64,000 nt of DNA from Corylus avellana (GCF_901000735.1 NC_081546.1:20489586-20553585); one strand, 5' to 3'; numbered from the stretch's first letter, positions 24,401-35,821 are shown. The notes: a model not told the origin generated them from the sequence alone. A program made the numbers and translations.

Positions 24401-26971
24401 TTTTTTTTTTTTTTATAGAATTTTTTAATTATTTAAAAGTACAGGAGTATAAGAAATATTTCTCATATACTTTGTTTGAGCTAACCCCAAACCCTAACGG
24501 TGGGGTGACATTGTAAATTTTTTATAGTTTGATACACTAAATTGAGAGTTTTCAAAGTTTAGGGGGATGATTGCAAAAGCGCTGAAAGTTCAGGAGGGTT
24601 AAATGAAGTTTTCCCAATTTTTGTCTTCAGTGAGCTATTAGGATATAATAGTTTCACAAGTGATAGAAATGTCTATGTCTAGTTTGATAAACTGACGATA
24701 CTGATATTTTATTTTAGAATAAAATCCTGAGAAATTGTATGAGGTACAAATTGAGAGTTGGGCAAAGAATTTGGCTTATAGGATGAATCTGATCATCATC
24801 TTGAGGTATATCATGTATGAAAAGGGAATTTATTACATATCCTTAAAACCGAGTTGACTAATTGGTTTCCTGTCTATAGTGAACGTTTTAGGTCTTATGG
24901 TGGTTTTAACACAATATCATCACTGGAAAAGAGATAAGGAGAAGGATTTCCTTGGATATATACAAAATGCATATAATGCTTTTTGGTGAGATTGGTTACT
25001 GGCTTATGTTAAATATTCATATCATGAAACTAAAGTCTGATAACACATTGCATTGCCAGCTTTCAACTATTTTTTAAATCAGGAATGATCTTCGATATAT
25101 GATACAACTTGCTATGTCTAATGCCTAAGTGTGAGTAATTGCATATTGTTTTTTCCAATACTATTAACAGAAAGTAGAAATTTTATTTATAACTCAAAAC
25201 CACATTTCATGTTTGTCTTTAATGCCATCTCGTTGTAGTGTTTGACTCAATAAAATTTGTGTTAGCAGTTTGAGATGCGAAAGTTTATTATATTCATTCA
25301 TTGTATGCTTTTAGTTACCAATGTTGTTTCCATTGGTAATGATCATGCACATAAATCTTATAAATTAGCTAAGAGATGAATTTATTAGGAGACGATGGTC
25401 AATTGGAACTAGTAGTTTGTCCTTAAAATTAGAATCAGAATAAACTTTGCTTCATAAGTAGGTTTCCTGTTTAAGTTCTTTTAAGCTCCGCGAGAGATCA
25501 TGAACTTATCTTTAATTTGTTTCAGTAAACTAATTTGTGTCCCCAGAAGTCTCTAGGATTACTGCTTTCAAAGTGGAAGGAGTTTTTGCATATAACTAGT
25601 TGTTGTAGGAGCTTTCCGTCAGAAATTAATTTCCAAGAATAATTCAAAGTAGAGTTGTTGTTTGTCCTAGTTGCACATGTATGCGAATTTGAAGAAGTAA
25701 TTCTGGTTATGAAATTTTTCATTTTATTTTTTTGCATAAAAAACATTGAATATAAAAAGTGATAGTGGCATTCAGTTTGAATGTGTGAAGATGATCCTGG
25801 TTAAGGACAATTATGAATTTAAGTCAGCAATATGTTTTTTTAAGTGGCATATGTGTTTGTCATTATGTCTAAAATGATCTGGGAGGCTTAGCCAGTTGTT
25901 TTTCTCATTATTGAATAGTTTTGGTGTTTGGTAGAAATTATTAATAAACAACTTTACCTGATAGCAGCGGATTAAGGATGTGCTCGACTGAAAGTATGAC
26001 TTGGATCTTTTATCGTGTCACTGAAACTGATAGTAAAGAGGCATTTTTGTAAATAATATTGCTTTGTCACTGCCATAAGTAGCTTGAATGCGTTGAATGT
26101 AATGGAGGTTATTTTTTTGGTTCAATTCTATAGATGGATTGGTTCTCCATCATAGGTAAACCCATTGTACCTGTTATGGTGTCTGTATATATCTTGTTCT
26201 ATCTCTCTTTGCTATAGAGTTATATAAATTGTTACTCTTTAGGCTCAGATTAAAATTATGGCTTCTAATGAATATAACACGTATTTTTGTGAAGTAATAA
26301 ATTTATGAGGTGAAACTTCACCTTATATGTAACCGTACTAGGGCCAAGACTTGTATTTAAATCAGTGCTGGATGGTGCAGATTATGATGCTCCAAAATAG
26401 TCTGATAATGGGGGGAAGATTTGACATACAAGATCGATATAGAGACCTGAGACTTGATGTAGATAATATGACATATGAGGTGTGTTGTTTTTCTCTTATA
26501 AACTCCATCTTCAATTTATGTCCTTTTCCCCTTGTGCTTTGGCCCCCCCGAATGTTAATAATATCTGTGTCGATTTCATCATGTGCATTCTATCATGATT
26601 CCCAGGAATTGCTTGAGCTCGGCGAGAGAATCGGCTATGTGAGCACTGGATTAAAAGAAGAGGAAATAGGCCGTTGCCTCAGGAAAACTAAGCTCTCACT
26701 TATAAATGATCTATCAGCACATTTATCTAAGCAAGTAGATAGAAAGTGCAGCATTTGTCAGGTTAGTTTTGTAATAACTTGTCCGTTTTCGATTCTTGTT
26801 CTTCTCCATTGAATCCATCTCAAATCATATTTGTCCATATAGGAGGAATATGAAGCAGATGATGAGATGGGTAAGCTGGATTGTGGACACGGCTATCACA
26901 TACAATGTATACAACAATGGCTTGGACAGAAAAATTGTTGCCCTGTCTGTAAGGCTGAAGTGCTGGCTTGA
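20745..26971 (+). CDS. RING-H2 E3 ubiquitin-protein ligase (At1g73760/At1g17970-like)
   Basis: Five exons give 381 residues: 20745-21356, 22652-22801, 26381-26479, 26606-26761 and 26843-26971, all phase 0 with GT-AG introns. The product is predicted to transfer ubiquitin from an E2 to substrates. A C-terminal RING-H2 finger has C335-x2-C338-x14-C353-x-H355-x2-H358-x2-C361-x10-C372-x2-C375, with W365 at the usual E2-contact site. The N-terminal half is Ser/Thr-rich and disordered-looking, with a basic run (KKSRKKKKKTKIK) that could be a nuclear signal and a poly-Asn tract. IMMLQNSL...MGGR and ELLELGERIGYVSTGL are the conserved blocks before the RING in this plant family. An in-frame ATG at 20664 would add 27 residues; I chose MPVLAAEA because the extension reads like 5' leader. 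Intron 2 (3.6 kb) carries a MITE and a tandem duplication. Confidence 0.9.
22244..22301 (+). mobile_element. Tail-only LINE insertion with 19-bp target-site duplicates
   Basis: ATGTTATTGTCTCTGTCAG occurs at 22244-22262 and again at 22283-22301. Between the copies are only 20 bases, TTACTTATC plus an A run. That is the terminal sequence of the LINE at 55100-59798, so this looks like an extremely 5'-truncated LINE retroposition in intron 1 of the RING gene. Confidence 0.75.
22842..23690 (+). repeat. Imperfect tandem duplication (~430-bp unit) in RING-gene intron 2
   Basis: Two diverged units start near 22842 and 23267 (CTTGGGGGTG and CTTGGGGATG). They share GTTTGGRATATTGTTG, TTTTGGCAGGTAA, CACCAGAAG and AAAGCTCTTTASATGTGAT in the same order. 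Neither has a coding frame that joins the gene. Confidence 0.65.
24176..24615. mobile_element. MITE-like foldback element in RING-gene intron 2
   Basis: Inverted arms: GACTTCACTTAGCCCT...GCAATCTTTCCCCTAAACTT at 24179-24225 against AAGTTTAGGGGGATGATTGC...GGGTTAAATGAAGT at about 24557-24610. The inner arms CTCAATTTAGTGTATCAAAC and its complement also pair. It has the design of a non-autonomous DNA transposon and is related to 7858-8160. Confidence 0.65.
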
Positions 26972-27600
26972 TGCTAAGAATGGTGACAGACTAGTTGCAA
27001 CTTCCTCAATGCCAGAGGCTTTTGGACACTGCTTCTCTTTTTACCCTCTCTATGGTGTATAGATTTCATTTCCTCCAATACATGATCCAGAATTGATTCT
27101 TTGGTGTGAAGCTTCGGCCCCCCCCTATTTGCTTGTTTTGATACAATGGGCTTCTTTGGGCGATTTAGCAGTTCCATGTTAATTGAAATTATCTGGAATT
27201 TAATACGGATCATTAATATCATATCTTAGGTTACACATTTTTTTGTTGTTCTATGCTTGAGTTGCAATGCCTTATGCTCAATTCTGTTGTTTTCGAATGC
27301 AAAAGAAGTGGTTTATATAGGATGTGGCTTAATATATGAAAGCTTTCTCTGATGAGATTGTAATTCAAGTGAAGATTACTAATTATTATCCAAGGAATTG
27401 GCAGTTTCTAGGAGGTAGGAAAGATTGGTGTCAAATTATTATCCAAGGAGTGGTTCATATAGGGACAAAAAGTGATGGTGAAATCTCATAGTGGGTAGTT
27501 TCTAGGAAGTAGGAATGATTGCTGTCAATATATTATGAGATGGTGTCTGATTGTGATTGTCGTCTAGGCATGCCTGATTGTGACTGCCTTTGAAAATATG
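26972..27600 (+). other. 3' flank of the RING-H2 gene
   Basis: This should include the 3' untranslated region. Short direct repeats such as AATTATTATCCAAGGA occur near 27380 and 27435. I see no further gene. Confidence 0.4.
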
Positions 27601-28260
27601 CACATATACACACTCTCGTGAATTCAATCAAGTCAACGAAAATAACAGTGCTTTTAGGAAGGAAAACACAAGCTTTGATTGAGAAATTATCTCTTGGGGC
27701 CTTGGACTCTCAAAGAACCAAGAAAAGAGCCCCATTTTCTTCCTCCCTCTTCTCCCCTGCACTCTTTCTCTCTCTCTCCCTTGCATGTTTCGGAGGCTCT
27801 AGATGACCATATGGTTGCTAGGGTTCCTTTATACGCCTTAAATAAGCCCCTTCTTGTAAATTCCAGACTTATATAAATCGCATGATATCTGTCATTGATA
27901 GATTAATGATAGAGCCCAGGGTTTCAATTTTCTTCACCAATTAATTAGCTAGTTTTCTATTAACTATTAAGTCTGCAATGTTCTATCACTTAACAATCAT
28001 CAGCTTGACCATCAACCGATTGGTAGGGTTTTGCTGAGTTAAACTGATCGATCACTAGGGTTTCAATTTTTATATGATGTGTCTTTGCGCTTCACCAATC
28101 AATCAGCTAGTTTTCTATGCACTATGAAGTCCGCAATGTTCTATCACCTAACAATCATTAGCTTGGCCATCAATTGATTGGTAGGTTTTGCTGAGTTAAA
28201 CTGATCGATTGGTACCTTCATCGGTAGATTGGTTTGAGTCAAATTTCCTGTTAGTGTTGT
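27601..28260. repeat. LTR-like remnant with two imperfect ~145-bp repeats
   Basis: Units at about 27921-28059 and 28060-28210 share GGGTTTCAATTTT, CAGCTAGTTTTCTAT, GCAATGTTCTATCAC and GCTGAGTTAAACTGATCGAT. Upstream sequence near 27830-27875 has a TATA-like ATATAAAT. It could be an old LTR, but I found no termini. Confidence 0.45.
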
Positions 28261-28378
28261 CGGGGCCTATTTTTCCTAATGTCCACATCATTCGTTGTCC
28301 CTTATTAATTCTCTAAGTCCCCATGAATGTCCTCTTAACCTTAGTAATAAGGTATTAAAATTAAAGCTCTGATCATAA

Positions 28379-28924
28379 GTGATCTTAGAAATGGCCCACA
28401 AGACTGACAAAAACTTACAAATACTCCTCTCAAACTATTACTCTATTGTCAATGTCTCCTCAAAACGACCAATTGTGTCAATGTCCCCACCTAAACTATA
28501 TAAAAAAAATGTCAATGTTCCTATAAGTGTCGGTTACTCGGTAATTTATCTTACTGTCCAACTCGTATATCACGAAGCCACCCTGTTCATGACATATCTC
28601 CTCCGTACTACTCGATGGATCTGCCTAGATACAAGTACGACAAGAATAATGCCCAAAAATTGTCATTGTTGTGGTTGTCCTAATCACACTCACAACCAAA
28701 AGGAAGACAAAGGCATGAAGATTGAGGAGCAAGAGCTCGCTGTTGCAAAGAAAGGAAGTAATTCTCTGGTTCCTGTTCAGATGAAAAATTATCTATATCC
28801 AATTATGTGGATTCCACAAGGATACATGAAAAACAAAGAAGATAGAGAGCCAGTTGAATCAAAGGCTGCAGAGCTTGAAAATGTTGTGTTTGTGCAAAGA
28901 AGCCTCCGAGAGTTTGAAATCTAA
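28379..28924 (+). pseudogene. Chimeric frame: transposon-like 5' part joined to a BAG6-like fragment
   Basis: The frame encodes 181 residues without interruption. Its first half (to about 28650) reads like MITE-derived sequence with repeated CAATGTC blocks. The second half contains CHCCGCPNHTHNQKED, a charged stretch and YPIMWIPQGYMKN. I associate these with the N-terminal part of plant BAG6-type (BAG family co-chaperone) proteins, from memory. No BAG or IQ domain is present and the frame stops after about 90 residues of this part, so it is best read as a gene fragment caught in repeat sequence. A lineage-specific small protein is possible but unsupported. Confidence 0.4.
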
Positions 28925-29115
28925 TGAACATGAGGTCGTTTTGACATGAAAACCTCAACCGTGGTGGAGCTAGAAAATTATCATTGTAGGAGTTGAACTA
29001 AAAATATGATGAATACAATTTAAAACAAGAATGGAGTAATTTATCACATAATATGTGTATCACAAAAAAGTATAGCTATAAAAAGTTAATAAATATGTGT
29101 TAAAATTGACATATT

Positions 29116-29204
29116 AGCAATGTAATACACCTCATGAAGAGGAGATCATTAGTTCGAATCCTCCTTCCCCCCACCTTTGTGTGGCAAAAAAAAAAGCAAT
29201 GTAA
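29116..29204 (+). mobile_element. 5'-truncated SINE with target-site duplicates
   Basis: AGCAATGTAA flanks the insertion at 29116-29125 and 29195-29204. The 69-bp insert has the box-B-like AGTTCGAATCC, a GTGTGGC end and a poly-A tail. Confidence 0.75.
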
Positions 29205-29910
29205 CATGCTGACACTAATACAAAAAAGTGTTTAAAACTGTAGTCTACATTCTTTTAGAAAAACAAAATATTAAATATCAAGTTTGAATTGATGAAGCTC
29301 TTAACAATTTCTCTTTTAATATAAACAACTAAAATATTTGCAATAAATTCATTATCTATTTTATTGTGAAGTCTTGTTTTAACAACTTTAATAGTTGAAA
29401 ATACAAGTTGAGTAGTTGCTGTAAACATTAGAAGAGTCAAAACAAAGTGAATTAATCATCTAGATATATAACTCTCTTACAATGTTTTTATTTTTGATAC
29501 GTATTAGCATGTGAATGGAACATGTTAAATGCTTACAATTTTTAATTCCATTTACATGCCGATATGTGTCAAAAAAAATTATTACAAAAAAAGTTGTAAC
29601 AATATTGACCATATTACTATAAGATTCAAGCTCATATAAAGTTACTGTTTATATATAAAAATAAATGCAATGCATCATATTTGCATAATTCATTGTAAAA
29701 AATAATTTGGAAAAAAAAAATTGATGAGGCTTATTATGTAGAATTCTTTCCATTTTAAAACTCTCATGATAGCTTAGATACTCAAAAAACCATTGTTCTC
29801 TCTCACTACTTAATCATATGGAATTTGTACAAAGGACCAAAGTTTCTTATTCCCTTTGCAATGTTAGATTTTAGTTAAAGGTTAGAGTTCTTTTATTTAT
29901 TTTTGGTTGA
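29205..29910. other. AT-rich stretch, nothing recognised
   Basis: No gene, RNA or clear element is visible. The stretch ends at an N gap. Confidence 0.4.
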
Positions 29911-30010
29911 NNNNNNNNNNNNNNNNNNNNNNNNNNNNNNNNNNNNNNNNNNNNNNNNNNNNNNNNNNNNNNNNNNNNNNNNNNNNNNNNNNNNNNNNNN
30001 NNNNNNNNNN
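29911..30010. other. Assembly gap, 100 N
   Basis: Exactly 100 N at the left end of the inverted-duplicate contig. Confidence 0.99.
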
Positions 30011-30608
30011 GGTGGTTTGGGGTGGCCCACCCCAAACCACCAGGGGGTGGCCGCAAGCCACCCCATGGGTGGGCAAGCCACCCCATAGGGGTTGGGGGGT
30101 GGTAGTGCCACCCTTGGTCACCTTTCAATTTTTATTTTTTTTAATTTTTAGATTTAATTTTTTAAATTAAATTAATAAAAAATAAATATTTTAATCAAGT
30201 CAAAAGAGGAGTTTTAAGTGGCCTTAACGGCTGTTAAAAATTTTTGACGGTATGGAGTTTATTGTAGTTTCGATTGATCCAATGAGTAAATTTTCGACAA
30301 CAAAAAAAATAAATAATAAAATAAAAAACTTAAAGAGTTTTTAATTTTAGCGCGTTGACTTAAGGATTTATAATATATTTTCTCAAAAACTAAACCTTAA
30401 AAAATAAAAAAAATATAAAATAAAAGAAAAAGAAAAAGAAAATTTTAGCCACCTCATTTTGGCCAATGGGTGTGGCCGGCCACTCCCATTTTGGTCTTGG
30501 GGTGGCTCTGTGGTGGCCAAACCACCCCAAAAGCCAAAAAGGAGTGGCCAAAACTACCCCCTTGGGCCTTGGGGGTGGCCGAGCCACCCCATGGCCTGTG
30601 GCTGAGCC

Positions 30609-30950
30609 TGTAATAGGTATATTACGTTAATGGATCATTCTATTGTAACCTCCCATACAGTTGAGTAGTTGGTTAAAGTGGTTAAGAAGTTGTTAGTTGT
30701 AGAAGTTAGCTACTTGTTAATTGTTGTTACTTGTAGTAGTTAGCATGGAGAGAATTATAAATAGCCTGCACGAAGATGTAATACGCAGCTTTGTAGTCAT
30801 TTGTTTATTGATGAACTTGGTGGAGGGTGAGCATCCTCGAAATGCTTGTTCAATAAGAATACTATCCATTCTTCTCTTTCTTTCTATTATTCTCTCTTTT
30901 CTTTTTTACTCTAGCTCAATTACAGTGTGAATCATATCAGCACTGTAACA
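30609..30950 (+). mobile_element. Solo LTR with 5-bp target-site duplicate
   Basis: The element runs TGTAATAGG...CACTGTAACA and is flanked by GAGCC at 30604-30608 and 30951-30955. Inside are a TATA box (ATTATAAATAGC near 30755) and an AATAAG polyadenylation-like signal near 30854. It sits inside a foldback element of GGGGTGGC/GCCACCCC repeats, which it splits. No internal coding region remains, as expected after LTR-LTR recombination. Confidence 0.85.
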
Positions 30951-31020
30951 GAGCCACCCCCAAGGCCAAAGGGGTGGCTCCTTGAGAGTTGTTCGGCCAC
31001 TCCTTACTTTAACCCTTTTA

Positions 31021-31300
31021 TTTTTTTCTTCTAGGTTTTAAAATAAGACAAATATGGTACATCATCTATGAAAGAAGACAAAAATTAATAACTCTGTTAG
31101 TTTATGTCAGTCCCAATTAACGAAATTCTACGTGTTACTCTCATAATATGCCACATGTCCTAAAAATTAAAAATAATAATAATAAATAAACTAAACTAAA
31201 CTAAACTAAAAAAAAAAAAAAAAAGTGAAAATTTTATAGGGCCACCCACCCCATTTTGGCCTGAGCCACCCCCAAAAGACCATGTAAGTCCACTCTTACA
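31021..31300. repeat. Foldback-element arm with GCCACCCC motifs
   Basis: Contains the arm TTAGTTTATGTCAGTCCCAATTAACG...ATGCCACATGTCC also found at 49640-49800 (inverted) and 52071-52230, followed by GCCACCCACCCC motifs. It appears to be the outer part of the foldback element hit by the solo LTR. Confidence 0.5.
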
Positions 31301-32071
31301 TGGCATAACATTATTTTAAAAATTTTAAATGATATGACAACATATTTATAATGTGACAACATATACATCATTAGATTTATAAAATTTAATCTAGACCATA
31401 AAAATAATTTTTCTCTTTTTCACTTATAATAGAGAATCTTGACCCATTTATTTGTGATTTAGGAATAAGTAGAGCTTGGTTGATATTTATGAAAAGGATC
31501 ATATCCTTATCTCACTCTTAAAGACGATTGTCTGTACATGTGATAATTGTTTTCAAAAAACTGATATATATTCAAAATGCATGTGATTTTTATTTAATTT
31601 TTAAAAAATAATTGTTATATGCTCTATTAAAAATATATGTGAGAATTAAAAATACATATAAATATCACATTTATTTTAGACATCTACCACTTTAATATAT
31701 TAAATCAGGAAAAATAAAATCAATTTAATTTGGAATAAAACTTTATCCTTTTAACAAAATAATTAATATTTACACGAACATTTGGCAAAATTTTTATTCT
31801 TATCTTTTATAATTGAATGAGTGCCACGTCAATGATTGTAATCTAGAGCACGTGTCCAATGAGAGAGACTTTAGGAAGGTCACTTTTGTGGGCAAAAATG
31901 GATAACGTTGGACACGTAAGTATGTTGGGGCCCACAGGGAATAAAAAGTCAAAAACCGGCCCACATGAATCTTCCATGTGACCCAGCGGTCCCACCCTCT
32001 ATCTACTCTCCAACGCCAATAAAGTAACGTCCAAAACTCCCGACCTTCGCCGCAACAACGCGGGACAAAAG

Positions 32072-32631
32072 ATGAAAATGTTCGTTTCCCATTCGGATCT
32101 TCGTGCCATGACCCTGAACGCCACCGGATTGCGTCACCACCAGGGGCTCCACCCTGTGCGATCGGACCCGAGACGACAATCCGGATACTATCGGATCCCG
32201 CATTTGCTCCTCCCGGTGAGGCCGAGGGCGGTATACGGTATCGCTTTGGAGGAGAAGACGAAGAAGAAGAAGAAGAACGATAAGAAGCCGGCGATCTGTA
32301 CGGCCGACGAACTACACCACGTCTCTGTTCCCAACTCCGATTGGACCCTCGCTCTCTGGCGCTACCTTCCTTCCCCTCAGGTCCTCCCTCTGGTGCTCTC
32401 TGTTTTCTTCTTTTTTCTTTTTTCTTTTTTTTTTTTGTGTGTGTTTAATTGTGCTCCGTATACGCACGTGTTCAATGTATTCCTGTGCGCGTGCATGTAT
32501 GTATATGAAATGGTATGAGTGAATTTATGCCGTGTATATGTATATATATACAGGCACAGCCGAGGAATCATCCGCTGTTGCTGTTGTCAGGGGTTGCGAC
32601 GAATGCTATTGGATATGATCTCTCTCCTGAG
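32072..32631 (+). CDS. Partial alpha/beta-hydrolase gene (exons 1 and 2 only)
   Basis: Exon 1 (32072-32380, 103 codons) and exon 2 (32554-32631, 26 codons) match exons 1 and 2 of the complete minus-strand gene at 42534-48729; the long frame through exon 1 translates identically. Splice sites are canonical and there is no disabling mutation. The copy then runs through part of intron 2 and stops at the gap at 33277, so the catalytic exons are absent. It is either an alternative allele placed here by scaffolding or a genuine 5' gene duplicate. Confidence 0.75.
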
Positions 32632-32861
32632 GTGAGTTTTATTACTCTTCGTTCGTGTATAAATATATAAATTTTTTTTTCTTTCTTTGAAGTCAATTTT
32701 GGTTGTCTGTTAACTCAAATGAACTGCGTGGTTGAAGAAATTAAATTGTCCTAGTTTAATTCTGGGTTCATTTAAGATGGTGAGAGATGATATTTTATAT
32801 GTGCAAAACACATATAAAAAATATGAATATCTCTTTAATTCAGTACAAGAGCCAGTCAGAT

Positions 32862-33041
32862 CACATGCTGTTATTAAAATAACAGCATAGTCTAAACAAC
32901 GGTTAAGATTAAATCTCAAAGTTTACTTATTTTTAGAAGCTTTTAATAAGAGATAGAAAATGAAGAGAGATTTTGAGAGATTCAATCTTGACCATTGATT
33001 AGACTATAGCATACATGCTGTTATTTTAATAACAGTATGTA
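32862..33041. mobile_element. Small MITE in hydrolase intron 2 (left arm)
   Basis: Inverted ends carry CTGTTATTAAAATAACAGCAT and its near-complement, followed by AGTCTAAWCAAYGGTTAAGATT on each side. The whole is about 180 bp and non-coding. The counterpart is at 47758-47934. Confidence 0.6.
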
Positions 33042-33213
33042 AACCGGATCCAAGCCAAAATGGTTTTTGTCGATGAATATAGTAAATTAAAAAGAAGAAT
33101 AAGGCCATTCATGTTCAGGTTTAGGGATTTTTGGGTTGTGCTGTTGGTTTTGACGCCTAAATATCTATGAGGATTCTCAGAATAGAAAGTTACATTATTA
33201 GCAGGTGTAATTT

Positions 33214-33266
33214 AATTCTGCTTTTATACTTATCAAAAAAAAAAAAAAAATCAATTCTGCTTTTAT
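33214..33266 (+). mobile_element. Tail-only LINE insertion with 14-bp target-site duplicates
   Basis: AATTCTGCTTTTAT flanks ACTTATC plus an A run (duplicates at 33214-33227 and 33253-33266). The insert equals the extreme 3' end of the LINE at 55100-59798. The same event is seen inverted at 47538-47584. Confidence 0.75.
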
Positions 33267-33276
33267 GAACTTTTTT

Positions 33277-33376
33277 NNNNNNNNNNNNNNNNNNNNNNNN
33301 NNNNNNNNNNNNNNNNNNNNNNNNNNNNNNNNNNNNNNNNNNNNNNNNNNNNNNNNNNNNNNNNNNNNNNNNNNNN
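33277..33376. other. Assembly gap, 100 N
   Basis: Exactly 100 N at the right end of the inverted-duplicate contig. Confidence 0.99.
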
Positions 33377-33946
33377 AAGGAACTTCTTGGAAGGCCGAGG
33401 AAGAAAACCAATGTTGCAGATGCAAAGGGGAAGGTTCGAAACCAAGATATGCTTCAAATAAATAAGTGGGATCCAAAGGTAAGTTTCGTTGTTAATTTAT
33501 GTGTCATCAATTTGTGGCCGTGTTTCTGCTTGAATAAATGGATTTTCTCTTTTCTTTTCTTTTTTGCTTATATAGTTTATTTATATTTCTTATGTTGGTA
33601 AACATTAAATTTCTGTATGTCATATTATAGTATCTACATACATAGAAATCAGTGAAGAGAGCCCTGAAGTTCAGGAGTTGTTTATATCCCTATTTGATTA
33701 ATCAGTCATTTTTGTTTTGTATACATGTGTCATGTGTGTATATCAGTTGATAATTCTTTGGTGGAATTACTGTGTGTAAAGTTTACCAACTCTTTCAATC
33801 AGAGTGGCAAAGGTTATATGGGATTTCTTTTGAGTATTGCCTATTTGGGACTTTATTAAGCACTTTCTCTTGCTAATTATAATCTTTAGTTGGCTGCTGT
33901 AGAGGCAGTAGCTACCGCGTTTGATGAAAACTCAGATCTTATATAG
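33377..33946 (+). CDS. Possible last two exons of an unidentified gene, cut by the gap
   Basis: A frame open from the gap (KELLGRPRKKTN near its start) reaches WDPK and a strong donor, AAG|GTAAGT, at 33478. After a 411-bp intron an acceptor, TTTAG, is followed in the same phase by 33890-33946, LAAVEAVATAFDENSDLI, and a TAG stop. Phase agreement and good splice sites favour a real 3' gene end. The basic GRPRKK resembles an AT-hook core, but the piece is too short to name. Chance is the alternative. Confidence 0.3.
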
Positions 33947-34379
33947 GTTACCGATTTTAAATTTATCCCCTTAGAAATGTGATTTTCTTTTGTTTTAGTG
34001 ACATTTTCAGGAATCACTTTACGTTCTCTTTTCTTTGTATATCCAGCAATACTGGTTTTAAGATGATAATGTTGATTCTCATTGGTTGGGACAACATAAT
34101 AGCACTAGCATTACATTCTACTTTTGACTTATCGAGAACACCACCTTTCTGCTGTTGTTTGTCTTGTCACGAGTGTTGGTATGATTTATTTTGTTCGCTA
34201 TAAAAGTATGAAGTAAGGCCACGGTTTCATATATACCCACTATCAAATAGATTACCCATTTTTTGCACTGTCACATGGCCAATTTGTTTGGTCAGGTCAT
34301 ATTTATTACAAATGAAATAAATTCATAATGCATATGATATGCAGGTCTCTCTAATTCTTTTTGTTTATAACATCTAGGT

Positions 34380-35180
34380 TGATATTGTGGACTTCAGTGG
34401 CAGCTTTTTGGCTCGTTTGCATAATCTTGTTGGTGTGCTTTTCCATATCAGTCATTTGAGTATTGTCTTCTACTCCCACGCCTTCCCCAATATCCACAGA
34501 ACTTGGTGAGAGTGTAAATTCAAATTCAAAGCTCGCTAATTTGAATATTAGCGGCTTGAAGTACATCATATTGGACATCGCAACATATCTTTTTTCTCTG
34601 CTGGGTTCCGTCCTCAAGTGGCAACACGTTTGTATTCCGGGCTTGGGGTTTCATTGCATGGAGTTGGAGTTTCAACAGAGGTCATGGTGCCAAGAATCTG
34701 AACACCAGAAGACCGATCCTCAATACATCTCTTCACCCCTCTTTTTGTTTCTGATCACTTCTTATTAATTGTGCATAAAACTTAGGTGGTAGATCCTTCT
34801 TGCTCCCCAACCAAGGAGACACCCCGTTCGATAATTCGTGCATAGTCCAGTTGGATTTTTCATGCACGATCCTTATTATACCTTGAAACAAAGTAGTTTG
34901 TTAAGTCCAATAACATGTTCACCCTGATGATTATATATTTGGTAGCCAAAGTTTTCATTCCCACTCCCACGACCTTCTGATCTTGCCACACATTTAGCAA
35001 ATTTTTTTAGCCTTGTGAAAACGTAATGCATCCCCTCCTGACCATCAAAATCATCGAAGATTTCCCACAGGGCTTTTTCACATAAAGATCGGACTCATGG
35101 ATACCAAGGTAACTCTTCTCCCATAACCTTCTTCAATAAATAGTGGGTTACACTCTCTTCATGGATGGTGGTGATCTGAT
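34380..35180 (-). pseudogene. NAC-domain transcription factor pseudogene (copy 1)
   Basis: Read on the minus strand from about 35180, it begins with a piece of NAC subdomain A (EESVTHYLLKKVMGEEL). It continues through an in-frame stop into stretches like the later subdomains (ALWEIFDDFD, YVFTRLKKFAKC, NFGYQIYNHQGEHVIG, NWTMHEL). NAC proteins are plant transcription factors with an N-terminal DNA-binding domain. The start, the classic LPPGFRFHPTD block and an open frame are missing, so it cannot make a normal protein. Sequence downstream of the domain (34450-34760) recurs inverted at 36490-36790 and about 41030-41330, linking it to copies 2 and 3. Confidence 0.65.
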
Positions 35181-35639
35181 TTTGGTAGCTAAGTGAAATT
35201 CGTAGCAGCTGTTTTATGTTTTGAAGTAGCATCATGGTAAAAGTGAAATTTTTATTGTTTTATCGCTAAACGTTATTTGGCAAGTAGTAACTATGTTTTT
35301 TGTTACATAGCACAGCTACGACCTCAAAAGCTCTCATCAGTCCTCCACCGTCTACATCTCGGGCATGCTCCTCCACCAATGAGGTTTGTCATACTTCCAC
35401 TGTTTTATTTGTGGATTTAAATATTTTTTTGGGCTTCTGAATGCGTGTATGACTTTTTTCTTTTAAATGTTTTTGGTGTATTATGGGAAATGGGGATTTG
35501 GGTCGGCTTTGTGGGTAAGTTCTGCTGAATTGTTGGGAGGATTTGGGTTGTGGGTTTGTTAAATTTTTTGATTTCTAGTTTGAGATTAGGTGGGTGCTTG
35601 AGGCTATGTTACTTTATTCCTTTGCACATCATAGAATTT
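35181..35639. other. Spacer before the first gene-fragment mosaic
   Basis: No gene is recognised. An exon-like piece, about 35310-35384 (preceded by ACATAGCACAG), could belong to the GTPase-like fragment downstream, but I cannot show it. Confidence 0.3.
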
Positions 35640-35821
35640 GTGTTAAAAATAATAGAGTGATACATCATTCGAAGATGTTGAAAGGTGAAGTTTAATTTTC
35701 ATTGTTAATTATTTATGACTATGTATTAAGTGATACTTCTACTTCTTTAAACATTCTGCCACAAATGCTGATTTTTTATCTCGTTACCAAGTTAATGGAC
35801 AATTTCTCTTTGTTTGGGCAG

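Larger units (their letters stand above)
30011..33276 (+). repeat. Left arm of a 3.3-kb inverted duplication (whole contig)
   Basis: The whole stretch between two gaps is the reverse complement of about 47530-50797, with scattered substitutions and small indels. It carries half of a GGGGTGGC-rich foldback element, the nested solo LTR, the hydrolase promoter, hydrolase exons 1 and 2, a MITE and a LINE tail. That the contig is contained entirely in the other arm makes an unmerged haplotype plausible. Confidence 0.92.

Noticed and set aside
29126..29194. Possible tRNA gene because of a box-B-like AGTTCGAATCC
   Set aside because: There is no cloverleaf or box A, it is followed by poly-A, and target-site duplicates flank it, so it is a SINE.
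30011..30130. Pro/Trp/Gly-rich frames open on both strands
   Set aside because: They come from GGGGTGGC/GCCACCCC repeats of a foldback element and are open in several frames at once.
32003..32203. Antisense frame in hydrolase exon 1, present in both arms
   Set aside because: It lies opposite a GC-rich real exon, has no homologue I recognise, and exists only because the exon does.
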